A DNA stretch of 64,000 nucleotides, from the NCBI GenBank assembly GCA_018365995.1, contig JAGZIY010000007.1, forward strand, positions 1 to 64,000, given 5' to 3'. Under the pieces are notes generated by a model. The model worked only from the letters and a program-made list of their open reading frames with translations. It was not told the origin of the DNA and made no database searches. Of this stretch, positions 1 through 7,840 are shown in pieces (position 1 is the stretch's first letter; the number at the start of each line of letters is the position of its first letter). The stretch is from Butyricicoccus pullicaecorum. Lineage in GTDB: Bacteria; Bacillota; Clostridia; Oscillospirales; Butyricicoccaceae. A program made the position numbers and the translations under genes.

Positions 1-310
1 CACAAAAGTGACTATTATACTAGATATTTCACGATTATACCACAGCGGCACATTGAACAGAGAAAAGGGTTTTCAAGTTCTTTCCGCTGTGGTATAATAA
101 GCCCGAACGGTTTACAAATGTGTAAACGACGCCTAGGGCGTGTCTGAAAACAAAGAAATGGGCAAATTTTTCGCAGTGCGTGTGCAAATGCAAAAAACGC
201 AGGAATCCTTGATTCCGAGTATTTTTCACGCAGCAGATGACGCTCATTGTAGAAAAAGACTAGAATTTCGACGTTTCAGATAGCCCCTAACTGAAAAGGA
301 GATATTTACT
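1..310. other. nagB upstream region
   Basis: No gene is visible. The stretch holds the putative nagB promoter (70-98), a 15-bp inverted repeat pair (34-48 and 84-98) and a smaller inverted repeat (110-116 and 121-127). The transcript leader from about 105 to 300 would be nearly 200 nt and ends in an AAAGGAG ribosome binding site. I see no known riboswitch consensus in that leader. Confidence 0.6.
70..98 (+). promoter_or_regulatory. Putative sigma-A promoter of nagB with overlapping palindromes
   Basis: A -35 like TTTTCA at 70-75 is followed after 17 bp by a perfect TATAAT at 93-98. The -10 lies inside a 15-bp arm (84-98) whose exact inverse is at 34-48. A second palindrome, GTTTACA-aatg-TGTAAAC, lies at 110-127, at or just after the expected start of transcription. 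Both are good operator candidates; the regulator is unknown (a GntR/NagR-type repressor is only a guess). Confidence 0.5.
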
Positions 311-1039
311 ATGAGAATCATTGCTGCAAAGGATTACAATGATATGAGCCGCAAGGCTGCAAATATCATTTCCGCACAGGTCATTATGAAGCCAGACTGT
401 GTTCTGGGTCTTGCAACCGGTTCTTCTCCGGTTGGAACCTACAAGCAGCTGATCGAGTGGCACAAAAAGGGCGATTTGGATTTTTCCGAGGTCAAAACTG
501 CCAATCTGGACGAGTACCGCGGTCTGCCGAAGTCCAACGACCAGAGTTATGATTACTTTATGAAGGACAACCTGTTCAACCATATCAATATCAATTTTGA
601 TAACCTGCACATTCCGAACGGTGAGGAGCCGGACGCAGACAAGGCTTGCTCTGACTACGACCAGATTATTGAGGAACTGGGCGGCGTTGACCTCCAGCTT
701 TTGGGCATGGGTCACAATGGACATATCGGCTTTAACGAACCAGCAGATGTATTCACCAAGGGTACCAACTGTGTAGACCTTCAGGAGAGCACCATTGAGG
801 CAAACAAGCGCTTCTTTGCCTCCATCGACGATGTGCCGCGTCAGGCTTATACCATGGGCATCGGCACCATCATGTCTGCCAAGAAAATCCTTGTGGTTGT
901 CAGCGGTAAGGACAAGGCCGAAATCGTGAAGAAGGCTTTCTTTGGACCCATCACCCCGCGTGTTCCGGCGTCCATCTTGCAGCTGCACCCAGATGTAACT
1001 GTTGTTGCAGATGCAGACGCACTCTCCCTCTGCGATTGA
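311..1039 (+). CDS. nagB: Glucosamine-6-phosphate deaminase
   Basis: Cytosolic NagB (242 aa) converts glucosamine-6-phosphate to fructose-6-phosphate and ammonia, the last step of N-acetylglucosamine and sialic acid catabolism. The family signatures are present: ATGSSPVGTY near the N terminus for phosphate binding, LDEYRGL around residue 72 and the catalytic-loop motif GMGHNGHIGFNEP near residue 137. Length is normal for Gram-positive NagB. The ATG follows AAAGGAGATATTTACT. It is monocistronic here, with a strong hairpin terminator directly after it. nagA, nagE or nanE are not adjacent; the sialic acid cluster lies 38 kb away. The palindromes over its promoter suggest repression by a dedicated regulator. 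Confidence 0.96.
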   Translation: MRIIAAKDYNDMSRKAANIISAQVIMKPDCVLGLATGSSPVGTYKQLIEWHKKGDLDFSEVKTANLDEYRGLPKSNDQSYDYFMKDNLFNHININFDNLHIPNGEEPDADKACSDYDQIIEELGGVDLQLLGMGHNGHIGFNEPADVFTKGTNCVDLQESTIEANKRFFASIDDVPRQAYTMGIGTIMSAKKILVVVSGKDKAEIVKKAFFGPITPRVPASILQLHPDVTVVADADALSLCD

Positions 1040-1054
1040 TTGTTGTAATTTTTT

Positions 1055-1088
1055 TAGGGCGTTCCCGTTTGGGGAGCGCCCTTTTTTC
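1055..1088 (+). terminator. Rho-independent terminator of nagB
   Basis: The stem AGGGCGTTCCC pairs with GGGAGCGCCCT and runs into TTTTTT. The same hairpin sequence recurs almost unchanged at 2117-2148. Confidence 0.9.
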
Positions 1089-1222
1089 TATTTTATAGTC
1101 CACAAAATCATGTGTGTGCTTTTGTGGACAATGACAATTGCATTATGGAAAAACACGTGTTATTCTAAGCACAAAGAGCAGCAACAGATTGAACAGATGG
1201 TGTACATACGAGGTGCTTCGCA

Positions 1223-1660
1223 ATGAAAAAGGTGATTTGCTCTCTGTTATGCAGTGGATTGATGTTTCTTTTTCTATTACATACTCTATCTTCTGCGTTG
1301 GACTCTCAGACCAATGAAAATGATACGGAAACACCAATTCCAGCATCTATCATAAAAGATGCTGCATACTACACCGAGGAGGGAAAACCGTTAAATCAAT
1401 ATGATATTGTCACGAGTGTGACAGAGGACGGCATGCAGGTTCATGGTTTTTTTGCCAAAGATGGCAATATTATTGCAAGTATGTTGGAAAATGAAGATTG
1501 CATCGTCATTGCTTATACAGATGGAAGAATGTATACATTTGAAAAAAATGAGGACGGTCATATTGATTTTTCGAATGTGAAGAAAACCATTACACACATA
1601 GATTATTCCATGACACAAGATGACCGTGTGGAAACAAGTGTTCCTTATGCAGCACAGTAA
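1223..1660 (+). CDS. Small exported protein of unknown function
   Basis: A 145-aa protein I do not recognise. Residues 1-25 form a signal peptide or N-terminal membrane anchor (MKK followed by a Leu/Phe-rich stretch), and the remaining polar domain of about 115 residues would be outside the membrane. That domain is acidic and rich in Asp, Glu and Thr, with no cysteine pair, LPXTG or repeat. A weak AGGTG lies about 9 nt before the ATG. It stands between the nagB terminator and a small membrane protein gene on the same strand. It could be a lineage-specific envelope protein. Confidence 0.6.
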   Translation: MKKVICSLLCSGLMFLFLLHTLSSALDSQTNENDTETPIPASIIKDAAYYTEEGKPLNQYDIVTSVTEDGMQVHGFFAKDGNIIASMLENEDCIVIAYTDGRMYTFEKNEDGHIDFSNVKKTITHIDYSMTQDDRVETSVPYAAQ

Positions 1661-1765
1661 TTACATAACGAGCGCTGTTTCCAAGTATTCTGCATATAAG
1701 AAGAATTTTCAATATGTCGAAAAACATGGTGAATTGATTTCTTAGTACGCTGAAGGGAGCATATT

Positions 1766-2101
1766 TTGAGACGTCAAAAATGGCTTGAGAACCCTAAAAT
1801 CATTTACACATTCTATATCGTTTGTGCTGTGTTTCTCCTTGCAAGGCTCATTCAGTTTTGCTTTTTCACCGCCTCCTGTACTGTTACATTATCAGGAATC
1901 TATCAATTTATCGACATATTCTTGGTGTTGCTTTCCATCAATATTCGAAAACACCGCGGCAAAGCGGCAAATAAAACCACTTGGTTTCCTATCTTTAGCT
2001 GGATTCACTGGCTGCTCCTCATGCTGTTCTTCATAGACGCGACGCGCAATCGTGCAGCCTATCTTGAGCAATGGCATCGCTTCTACAATGGGGAAATCTA
2101 A
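1766..2101 (+). CDS. Small membrane protein of unknown function
   Basis: A 111-aa hypothetical protein starting at TTG, preceded by GAAGGGA at a good distance. The sequence shows about three hydrophobic segments (roughly residues 10-32, 38-55 and 75-93) separated by basic loops such as RKHRGKAANK, so it is probably an inner-membrane protein. No family is recognised. It lies 105 bp after the 145-aa exported protein, possibly in one transcript, and ends just before a strong hairpin terminator shared with the converging operon. Confidence 0.5.
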   Translation: MRRQKWLENPKIIYTFYIVCAVFLLARLIQFCFFTASCTVTLSGIYQFIDIFLVLLSINIRKHRGKAANKTTWFPIFSWIHWLLLMLFFIDATRNRAAYLEQWHRFYNGEI

Positions 2102-2116
2102 TGGATTATAAAATTT

Positions 2117-2148
2117 CAGGGCGTTCCCGTTTGGGAGCGCCCTTTTTC
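2117..2148. terminator. Rho-independent terminator, near copy of the nagB terminator
   Basis: The stem AGGGCGTTCCC/GGGAGCGCCCT is followed by TTTTT on the plus strand. It sits between the converging small membrane gene and the DHHW gene, with a weaker A/T-rich tail on the minus side, so it may act in both directions. Confidence 0.85.
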
Positions 2149-2161
2149 TGCTGTACTCTAT

Positions 2162-3274
2162 TTATTTGAGCTGTGCAATGCTGCTGTCCGTCATCAAACT
2201 ATCCAACCCATAGCAGAGTAAAATCTCATCTGCCGGATTTTCTTCCAAATACTGAGAAACCGTCTGCTTCTTAAAATATCGCAGGTCAATCAAATCAATG
2301 CGGGAAAAATGCGCGGTCAGGAATGGTGCAAGGCAATGCGCGAATGAATCCCGCAAAACCAGCAGTCTGCCGCCCTTGTTCCCCGTCTCGATTGTGACAC
2401 GCCCATGATTCCCGTCCAGAAAAATCGGATACTTGTCAGTTTCCTCCTTATGCTCCCAGAAAAACAGGCTGTCCCGTGTGACAGGTGCTTTCCCATCGTC
2501 AACGGTTACGGTCACTGGGATTCCCATGTCCCATACCTCCAAGGTATCAGGCGGCGTTGCCCACAAACCGCTTTTTGCATAGCTTGTGCCATAAAAATCC
2601 GGCACCTTCGTTTTGGTATAAACCGCTTCTGGAACCTGTGCGCGGTCGGTTTCGGTACACCACAGCCCATAGGCAGTATATGCCCCCATCGTCGTCCAAT
2701 GGTGGTCGGTGCGGTAAAATAACTGCTCCGGCGCGTCATGGGTGCGAAAGCTGCCCAACACATCACACCATTTTGCTGGCAACCCCTCGCGAATGGTTTC
2801 CAACAAAGCTTCATCTGGATAGGGTCGGTGTAGGTGCGGCAGAAAATCCGTTTCCACGGCTCCTGTAGTCGGTACAATCAGTGCTGTCGATGGTTTTCCC
2901 GTGCTGTCCAAAAAGGTTTGCAGGGCGGATAGATTGCGTTCCAAGGTTTCGTGCTCATCCGCCAGCGGCGCGGCAATCAGCCAATCCTGCTGTCCGCGTA
3001 TGATTTCTCCAACGGCGTTCAGTCCCTCTGCCTGCCGCAAATACGCATGCACACCAACAAGCGCCTCTCTGCTCGGAAAATGGTCCATGAGGTAGGCTTC
3101 CGCCTGCTCCATAAAGCGTCCATCTGCAATACGGGTAAGAGAAACCTCGGGTGGAGTACGCAGCACCCGCTTTTCCTTTTCCGACACCTCCTGATGCGGC
3201 ACAAACCAAAAAGCACTCTGTATCATGACAATTACAAGGACGAACACGCCCAGAAACCATTTTTCTCGTTTCAT
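2162..3274 (-). CDS. DHHW family protein (surface polymer acylation partner)
   Basis: A 370-aa protein with one N-terminal membrane anchor (residues 8-25) and an extracellular domain of the DHHW/AlgX-AlgJ SGNH-like type. The name-giving motif is seen as YRTDHHWTTMGAYTAY near residue 185, and VLRDSFAHCLAPFL near 308 resembles the catalytic Ser block of AlgJ-like proteins. Family members act outside the membrane with an MBOAT acyltransferase to transfer acyl groups to exopolysaccharide or wall polymers. It is the last gene of a four-gene operon, 9 nt after the MBOAT gene, with GAGGTGG before its ATG. The acceptor polymer cannot be told from sequence. Confidence 0.85.
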   Translation of the reverse strand: MKREKWFLGVFVLVIVMIQSAFWFVPHQEVSEKEKRVLRTPPEVSLTRIADGRFMEQAEAYLMDHFPSREALVGVHAYLRQAEGLNAVGEIIRGQQDWLIAAPLADEHETLERNLSALQTFLDSTGKPSTALIVPTTGAVETDFLPHLHRPYPDEALLETIREGLPAKWCDVLGSFRTHDAPEQLFYRTDHHWTTMGAYTAYGLWCTETDRAQVPEAVYTKTKVPDFYGTSYAKSGLWATPPDTLEVWDMGIPVTVTVDDGKAPVTRDSLFFWEHKEETDKYPIFLDGNHGRVTIETGNKGGRLLVLRDSFAHCLAPFLTAHFSRIDLIDLRYFKKQTVSQYLEENPADEILLCYGLDSLMTDSSIAQLK

Positions 3275-3283
3275 TTGTCCACC

Positions 3284-4651
3284 TCAAAACCGGAAATACA
3301 GAAATGGATTGTAGCTGTCTGCCACGAATGCAGCCGTACAGAAAAGAAGCACGGCGAGACAAAGTACAAGTGCCACCCCATCTGCCCAAGCGGAGGATTT
3401 CCCCCGCGCCCACAGTTTCGCCGCAAGCGGCGTAGACGCCACAGCGCAGACGAGCAAAAGCGGCAAATAGGCAAGCAGGGTGACCTGCATCCCCTGCCCC
3501 ATGGCAGCACCGGAAAACATGGTTTTGAGGTACGCGCCCAGCGCACCAAAATCCTCCACGGCAAACAATACCCAGCCCACTACAATCCCCAGCAGGGTAT
3601 ACAGATGGCGAATGGGCTTGGGCACACGGGCAAGCCGCTCCTCTCCGACGCATTTTTCAATGGACAGCAAAACGAAATAATAGATGCCCCATAGAACAAA
3701 GTTCCATGCAGCGCCATGCCAGAGTCCGGTCAATGCCCAGACGATAAAAAGGTTCCCGAACACATTACCGCGGCGGCTGCCGCCGAGTGGGATATAAACA
3801 TAGTCGCGGAACCAGCTGGACAACGTGATATGCCAGCGCCGCCAAAATGCGGTAATACTTTGTGCACAATAGGGATAGTGAAAGTTTTCCGGCAAGTCAA
3901 AGCCAAACAAAAGTCCCAAGCCGCGTGCCATATCTGAATATCCGCTGAAATCAAAGTAAATCTGAAAGGTAAACGCGAGTGCCCCCGCCCATGCACCCAG
4001 ACTGCCGCTCGCTGCCAGATTACCGCGAACCGTCTCAAAGAGCAGTGCAATCTGGTTGGCAAGCAGCACCTTTTTGGCAAGTCCAACTGCAATATATTGG
4101 ATTCCCAGCACCGCGCCACGTGTGCTTTCCTGCCGTGCAGCAAGCTGTAAGCGCAGGGTATCATATCGCACAATTGGACCCGCAATAAGCTGCGGGAAAA
4201 AGGTCAAATAGGCGGCAAAGCGCGTCAGACTCTTTTCGGGCGGTACAGTCTGCCGCCACACATCAATGAGATAGGAAACGACCTGAAACGTATAAAATGA
4301 AATGCCAAGCGGGAGCGCAAGCCCCAACTGCTTGTCTATGCCCATGGTTTTCAGGCAGAAATCTGCATATTTGAATACAAAAAGCAGCCCCAAATCGAGT
4401 GCCATGGCTCCGGCAAAAATTAGGGTGCGCCTGCGCTTCTGCTCCGCAAAGCGTGCAAGCCCCAAGCCGGCTGCCCAGTTGATGAGCGCCGTACCCACAA
4501 TCACGGGTACAAAGGAAGGCTCGCCCCAACCATAGAACACCAGATTCGCCGCCAGCAAAAAGAGATTGCGCCCCTTGTGTGGTATGAGATAATAGCCCAA
4601 CAGCACAAGCGGCAAAAAGAAATATATAAAAATCAGACTGGAAAAGCTCAC
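3284..4651 (-). CDS. MBOAT family O-acyltransferase (AlgI/PatA/DltB-like)
   Basis: A 455-aa polytopic membrane protein with about ten to twelve hydrophobic segments. The MBOAT hallmark is clear: GLWHGAAWNFVLWG around residue 312 contains the invariant His, and the segment YIPLGGSRRG lies upstream of it, as in AlgI. Such enzymes move acyl groups across the membrane for O-acylation of polysaccharides or teichoic acids. The partner DHHW gene follows after 9 nt and the lipoprotein gene precedes it by 15 nt. It appears complete, with no frameshift. Confidence 0.93.
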   Translation of the reverse strand: MSFSSLIFIYFFLPLVLLGYYLIPHKGRNLFLLAANLVFYGWGEPSFVPVIVGTALINWAAGLGLARFAEQKRRRTLIFAGAMALDLGLLFVFKYADFCLKTMGIDKQLGLALPLGISFYTFQVVSYLIDVWRQTVPPEKSLTRFAAYLTFFPQLIAGPIVRYDTLRLQLAARQESTRGAVLGIQYIAVGLAKKVLLANQIALLFETVRGNLAASGSLGAWAGALAFTFQIYFDFSGYSDMARGLGLLFGFDLPENFHYPYCAQSITAFWRRWHITLSSWFRDYVYIPLGGSRRGNVFGNLFIVWALTGLWHGAAWNFVLWGIYYFVLLSIEKCVGEERLARVPKPIRHLYTLLGIVVGWVLFAVEDFGALGAYLKTMFSGAAMGQGMQVTLLAYLPLLLVCAVASTPLAAKLWARGKSSAWADGVALVLCLAVLLFCTAAFVADSYNPFLYFRF

Positions 4652-4666
4652 CTGTTTGCGTTCCCC

Positions 4667-5140
4667 TTATCCCAAAAGCGCATCTACGGCATCGGCAGCG
4701 CCATCATTTTCGGCTGTCACTGCATAAACGACATAGGTTCCCTGCTGCCGTACCACAGCAGTTTCCAGCTTCGGAACCTCCTCCGGCTTATAGTCTGAAT
4801 AGCCCTCCTGCCAATTGGCATTAAAGTCTTGCAGGAACTCTGTGATTTTTTGCGCACTCTGCTCGTCTGGCGCCTGCCAGACCGAGAGCATTTCCGCTGT
4901 TGCCCCCGAGCCAACGAGCGCCGTGGCATCTGAGACAAGCGCACCATCGATGTTATAAAAGAGAATGGTTTCGTCCTTATCCTTCTCGATCATTTCATCG
5001 GTAAATGTGACCTGCTCCTGCAAAGTGTCCAGCATTTCTCCCGCAGACGGCAATTCCTTTTTTTCGCCGCAGGCGGTCAGCAGCATGGTCAACGCCGCTG
5101 CACCGCACAGGCAGCACTTCCATATCATAGTATGCTTCAT
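4667..5140 (-). CDS. DUF4358-type lipoprotein
   Basis: A 157-aa lipoprotein: a signal peptide ends in MLLTAC, a lipobox with Cys at residue 24. The mature domain resembles DUF4358 proteins, which in Firmicutes are often encoded next to DHHW/MBOAT acylation genes. The start at 5140 is chosen because AAGGAGCTGCAAA precedes it and its ATG overlaps the TGA of the upstream SGNH gene (ATGA), which implies translational coupling; an upstream start at 5185 has no such support. The function is unknown, and a helper role at the outer membrane face is inferred from the operon. Confidence 0.8.
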   Translation of the reverse strand: MKHTMIWKCCLCGAAALTMLLTACGEKKELPSAGEMLDTLQEQVTFTDEMIEKDKDETILFYNIDGALVSDATALVGSGATAEMLSVWQAPDEQSAQKITEFLQDFNANWQEGYSDYKPEEVPKLETAVVRQQGTYVVYAVTAENDGAADAVDALLG

Positions 5141-5934
5141 TTTGCAGCTCCTTCTGTTACCTGCTGGGCAATCAAATCTGCCCACTTTTTATTGTATGCC
5201 TGCCCCGGGTGAATCCCATCGGCTGCGGCATCGGCGGGCAGATTGCCCTCGGCATCCTGCATTGCTGCTGCAACGTCTAAATAGGAAATCTGCATTTCCT
5301 GTGCCAGTGCGCGCAGCAATTCATTATATTCTCGGATCCGTTCATTATTCGTATTATCCTCATTCTTTTCCGAAACCTCAGCCGACACTGGTAAAATAGA
5401 CTGAATATAGAGCTTTGCATTGGGTTGTCTGTCCTTGACAGTCTCAATCAGCTTGCGATAATCTTCAATAAAAATTTCCGGATACTGCCACCCAAGTTCA
5501 TTTTCCCCAAAGGTCAAAAAGATATAGGCATATTGTTTTTCAAGCAACTTATCCATAACTGGTATCTGCTCCCCCAACATGGGCTTTTCAAATGCTGTCT
5601 TGACATTGAGTCCTACACGGTACAAGCAATCTGCCCCCGGCAGAGAATTGTAGATATGGAAACCGTCAATATAGGAATTGCCAAGCAGGGCAACATCCGA
5701 AAAATCTGTAACTGCTGGTGTAGAGGACTTTTCTGGCTCCTCTGTCGGCTCTCGTGGTGCGGGCTGCACCTGCGGTGTTTTCTGACTTACAGAGTTGGCT
5801 GCAACCGCCGATGTATCAATATCCTTATGATGATATGCGGCAGATGCAATACACGCGATCATCAGGAACAAAATCAGTATTTTTTTCCACCACTGCATAG
5901 GCGGTGTATGTTCTGGCTCTTGCTGTATATTCAT
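5137..5934 (-). CDS. Membrane-anchored SGNH/GDSL hydrolase
   Basis: A 265-aa protein with one membrane segment at about residues 17-34, a Pro/Glu/Thr-rich linker, and an SGNH esterase domain. The blocks are visible: LLGNSYIDGF (block I with the nucleophile Ser), TFGENELGW (block III, with Glu next to the usual Asn/Asp position) and DGIHP (block V with catalytic Asp and His). These domains remove or transfer acyl groups on surface glycans. The start at 5934 has AGGAGTGACAATCTC before it; the longer start at 5961 lacks a ribosome site. It is the first gene of the surface acylation operon and overlaps the lipoprotein gene by 4 bp. Confidence 0.88.
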   Translation of the reverse strand: MNIQQEPEHTPPMQWWKKILILFLMIACIASAAYHHKDIDTSAVAANSVSQKTPQVQPAPREPTEEPEKSSTPAVTDFSDVALLGNSYIDGFHIYNSLPGADCLYRVGLNVKTAFEKPMLGEQIPVMDKLLEKQYAYIFLTFGENELGWQYPEIFIEDYRKLIETVKDRQPNAKLYIQSILPVSAEVSEKNEDNTNNERIREYNELLRALAQEMQISYLDVAAAMQDAEGNLPADAAADGIHPGQAYNKKWADLIAQQVTEGAAK

Positions 5935-6081
5935 GAGATTGTCACTCCTGTATTCTTCCAATGGTTATCCGATATTTAGCATACTCTGTTCCATATAAAA
6001 TGTCAATTTCTCTGACGAAAATATTACTAAATCGTAATCTTTTCCCGCTCTCCTGCCTTTGTCAGCCACAAAACCAAAAGC

Positions 6082-6118
6082 GGAAAATAAAAAGGTCTGC
6101 CGCCGCAGGCAGCAAACC
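6082..6118 (-). terminator. Terminator after the 69-aa ORF
   Basis: On the minus strand a GC-rich stem (GGT...CTGCC with GGCAG-ACC) is followed by TTTTTATTTT. A T-rich stretch also flanks the other side, so it may be bidirectional. Confidence 0.6.
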
Positions 6119-6138
6119 CTTCTTTTTTGCATCACAGC

Positions 6139-6348
6139 TTATTTTTTCTGGCTTTCTTGTCCGTTCATCATCACATTTTTGATGAACTGCATCGCTTCGT
6201 CCAAATCCTCTGTGACCGTCCAATAGTCAAACCCCTCCTGTGTATAATACAGGTGCGTAATCAAATGCTTTGCATTTTGTAAAAGCCAATATTTTTGCTG
6301 GTTATCCATGTCGTCAAAGCTTTCGATTGGTCTGATATCATACTTCAT
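6139..6348 (-). CDS. Small hypothetical protein
   Basis: A 69-aa cytosolic protein I do not recognise. The start at 6348 is chosen because AAGGAG lies 9 nt before it; a TTG at 6357 is too close to that site. It is acidic, with aromatic residues (LLQNAKHLITHLYY, FDYWTV), and shows no signal peptide or membrane segment. A hairpin terminator follows, so it is probably its own short transcription unit between the MFS gene and the acylation operon. Confidence 0.55.
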   Translation of the reverse strand: MKYDIRPIESFDDMDNQQKYWLLQNAKHLITHLYYTQEGFDYWTVTEDLDEAMQFIKNVMMNGQESQKK

Positions 6349-6545
6349 TTCCAACAACTCCTTTTTCTTATTTTACCAAACTGCGACACATAACACAATA
6401 TCTCATTTTCTTTCGGACTGCCTGTATCCAGATACCATAAAATACTGCGCAGCACATCAAAAAAACACCTATTTCTCACAAAATAGCTGAAAATCTGCAA
6501 AATCCGGGAACATACACGTTGGATTCCGCCCACTCTTGGAGTATT

Positions 6546-7724
6546 TTATGTGCCCTGATTTTGCTTCACTTTTGATAACATTTTTTCATGCATGGCAGCC
6601 ATGCAAAGCAGGATTATCAATAAGTATATCGGAAATACAGAAATACTGATATGGCTTGCAATAAAACCAAATACAGGCGGCATCAGACAAGTTCCCACAT
6701 AAGCAGATGCCATTTGTACGCCAATCATTGCCTGTGATTTATCCTTTCCAAAGCATGCCGGTGTAGCGTGTATAATGGAAGGATAAATAGGAGCGCAGCC
6801 CAAGCCAATCATAACCAAGCCGGATAAGCTGGTCACATTTCCCAAAGGCAATCCTAAACATATAATTCCCAGCAGTATAATCCCTTGTCCCAGCCGTATC
6901 ATCTGCGTATCGTTCCATTTCATCGTCAGGAATCCGGCAGCAGCTCTCCCTACAGTAATTCCAATGAAGAACAGGCTTGCATATCCAGCGGCGGTTTGCA
7001 TAGAAATTCCTTGCTGTAATACAAGATAACTCGCCGCCCACAATCCAGTGGTTTGTTCAATCGCACAATAACAGAAAAATGTTACCATAACTTCCTTTGC
7101 GCCTGATACTCTTATAATCTGCCGCAAGGAAAGCACTTGTGTATTTTCTTCTCCAAACGATTTCGTATCAATAATCTGGTTCTTTTTCCACATAGGCAAG
7201 CTGAAAAATAAGATAGCCGTCAATACAACCTGAAGTACCGCAATATAACGATAGCCCATATTCCAGCTTTTTCCACCTGTCAGTGCATATTCCATGATGT
7301 ACGGACCAAGGGACGCCCCGACTCCCCACATGCAATGCAGCCAACTCATATGCCTGCTTTCATAGCGAAGTGCAACATAATTATTCAAAGACGCATCTAC
7401 ACTTCCGGCTCCGAGTCCATAAGGGATTGCCCACAGGCATAATGCAGCATAGCTGTGGCTGACCGAGAATCCAAATAATGCTGCCGCAGTTATGAAAACA
7501 CTGATGGTTGTAACTCTCCCTGTGCCCAGCTTTTTGGTTAACCAATCGCTTTGCAGGCTGGAAATGATTGTTCCAAGAGAGATAATCATAGAAATTCCGC
7601 CTGCATAAGAAACGGGAACAGAAAATTCCTGATACATAATAGGCCATGCAGCACCCAAAAGGGAATCTGGAAGCCCAAGGCTGATAAAAGCCAAATAAAT
7701 AATCAGCAACAAAAGCTGAAACAT
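6546..7724 (-). CDS. MFS transporter
   Basis: A 392-aa major facilitator protein with about twelve membrane segments; the first contains SLGLPDSLLGAAWP, a pattern seen in FucP/YfkF-like MFS proteins. The start at 7724 is chosen because GAGGAGG lies 8 nt upstream; a longer frame to 7847 would run through the promoter region and into the AraC gene. The substrate is unknown. It is divergent from an AraC regulator, which probably controls it; the two promoters overlap at their -35 boxes. Confidence 0.85.
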   Translation of the reverse strand: MFQLLLLIIYLAFISLGLPDSLLGAAWPIMYQEFSVPVSYAGGISMIISLGTIISSLQSDWLTKKLGTGRVTTISVFITAAALFGFSVSHSYAALCLWAIPYGLGAGSVDASLNNYVALRYESRHMSWLHCMWGVGASLGPYIMEYALTGGKSWNMGYRYIAVLQVVLTAILFFSLPMWKKNQIIDTKSFGEENTQVLSLRQIIRVSGAKEVMVTFFCYCAIEQTTGLWAASYLVLQQGISMQTAAGYASLFFIGITVGRAAAGFLTMKWNDTQMIRLGQGIILLGIICLGLPLGNVTSLSGLVMIGLGCAPIYPSIIHATPACFGKDKSQAMIGVQMASAYVGTCLMPPVFGFIASHISISVFPIYLLIILLCMAAMHEKMLSKVKQNQGT

Positions 7725-7757
7725 CTGATTGTCCTCCTCAAAACTTTCTTTAGAAGA

Positions 7758-7806
7758 ATAATACCGCCAAACAATCCTTGATACAATATATTTTCCGACG
7801 TATAAT
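7758..7806. promoter_or_regulatory. Overlapping divergent promoters, MFS gene and AraC gene
   Basis: Plus strand: TTGATA (7778-7783), 17 bp, TATAAT (7801-7806) toward the AraC gene. Minus strand: TTGTAT (7786-7781), 17 bp, TATTAT (7763-7758) toward the MFS gene. The two -35 boxes share bases, so binding of RNA polymerase at one should exclude the other. Confidence 0.7.
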
Positions 7807-7840
7807 ATAAAAAAACCGCCAAAAAGAATGGAGAAATACA

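Noticed and set aside
287..988. Long minus-strand frame opposite nagB
   Set aside because: It is the antisense of nagB, which has all family motifs, a ribosome site and a terminator.
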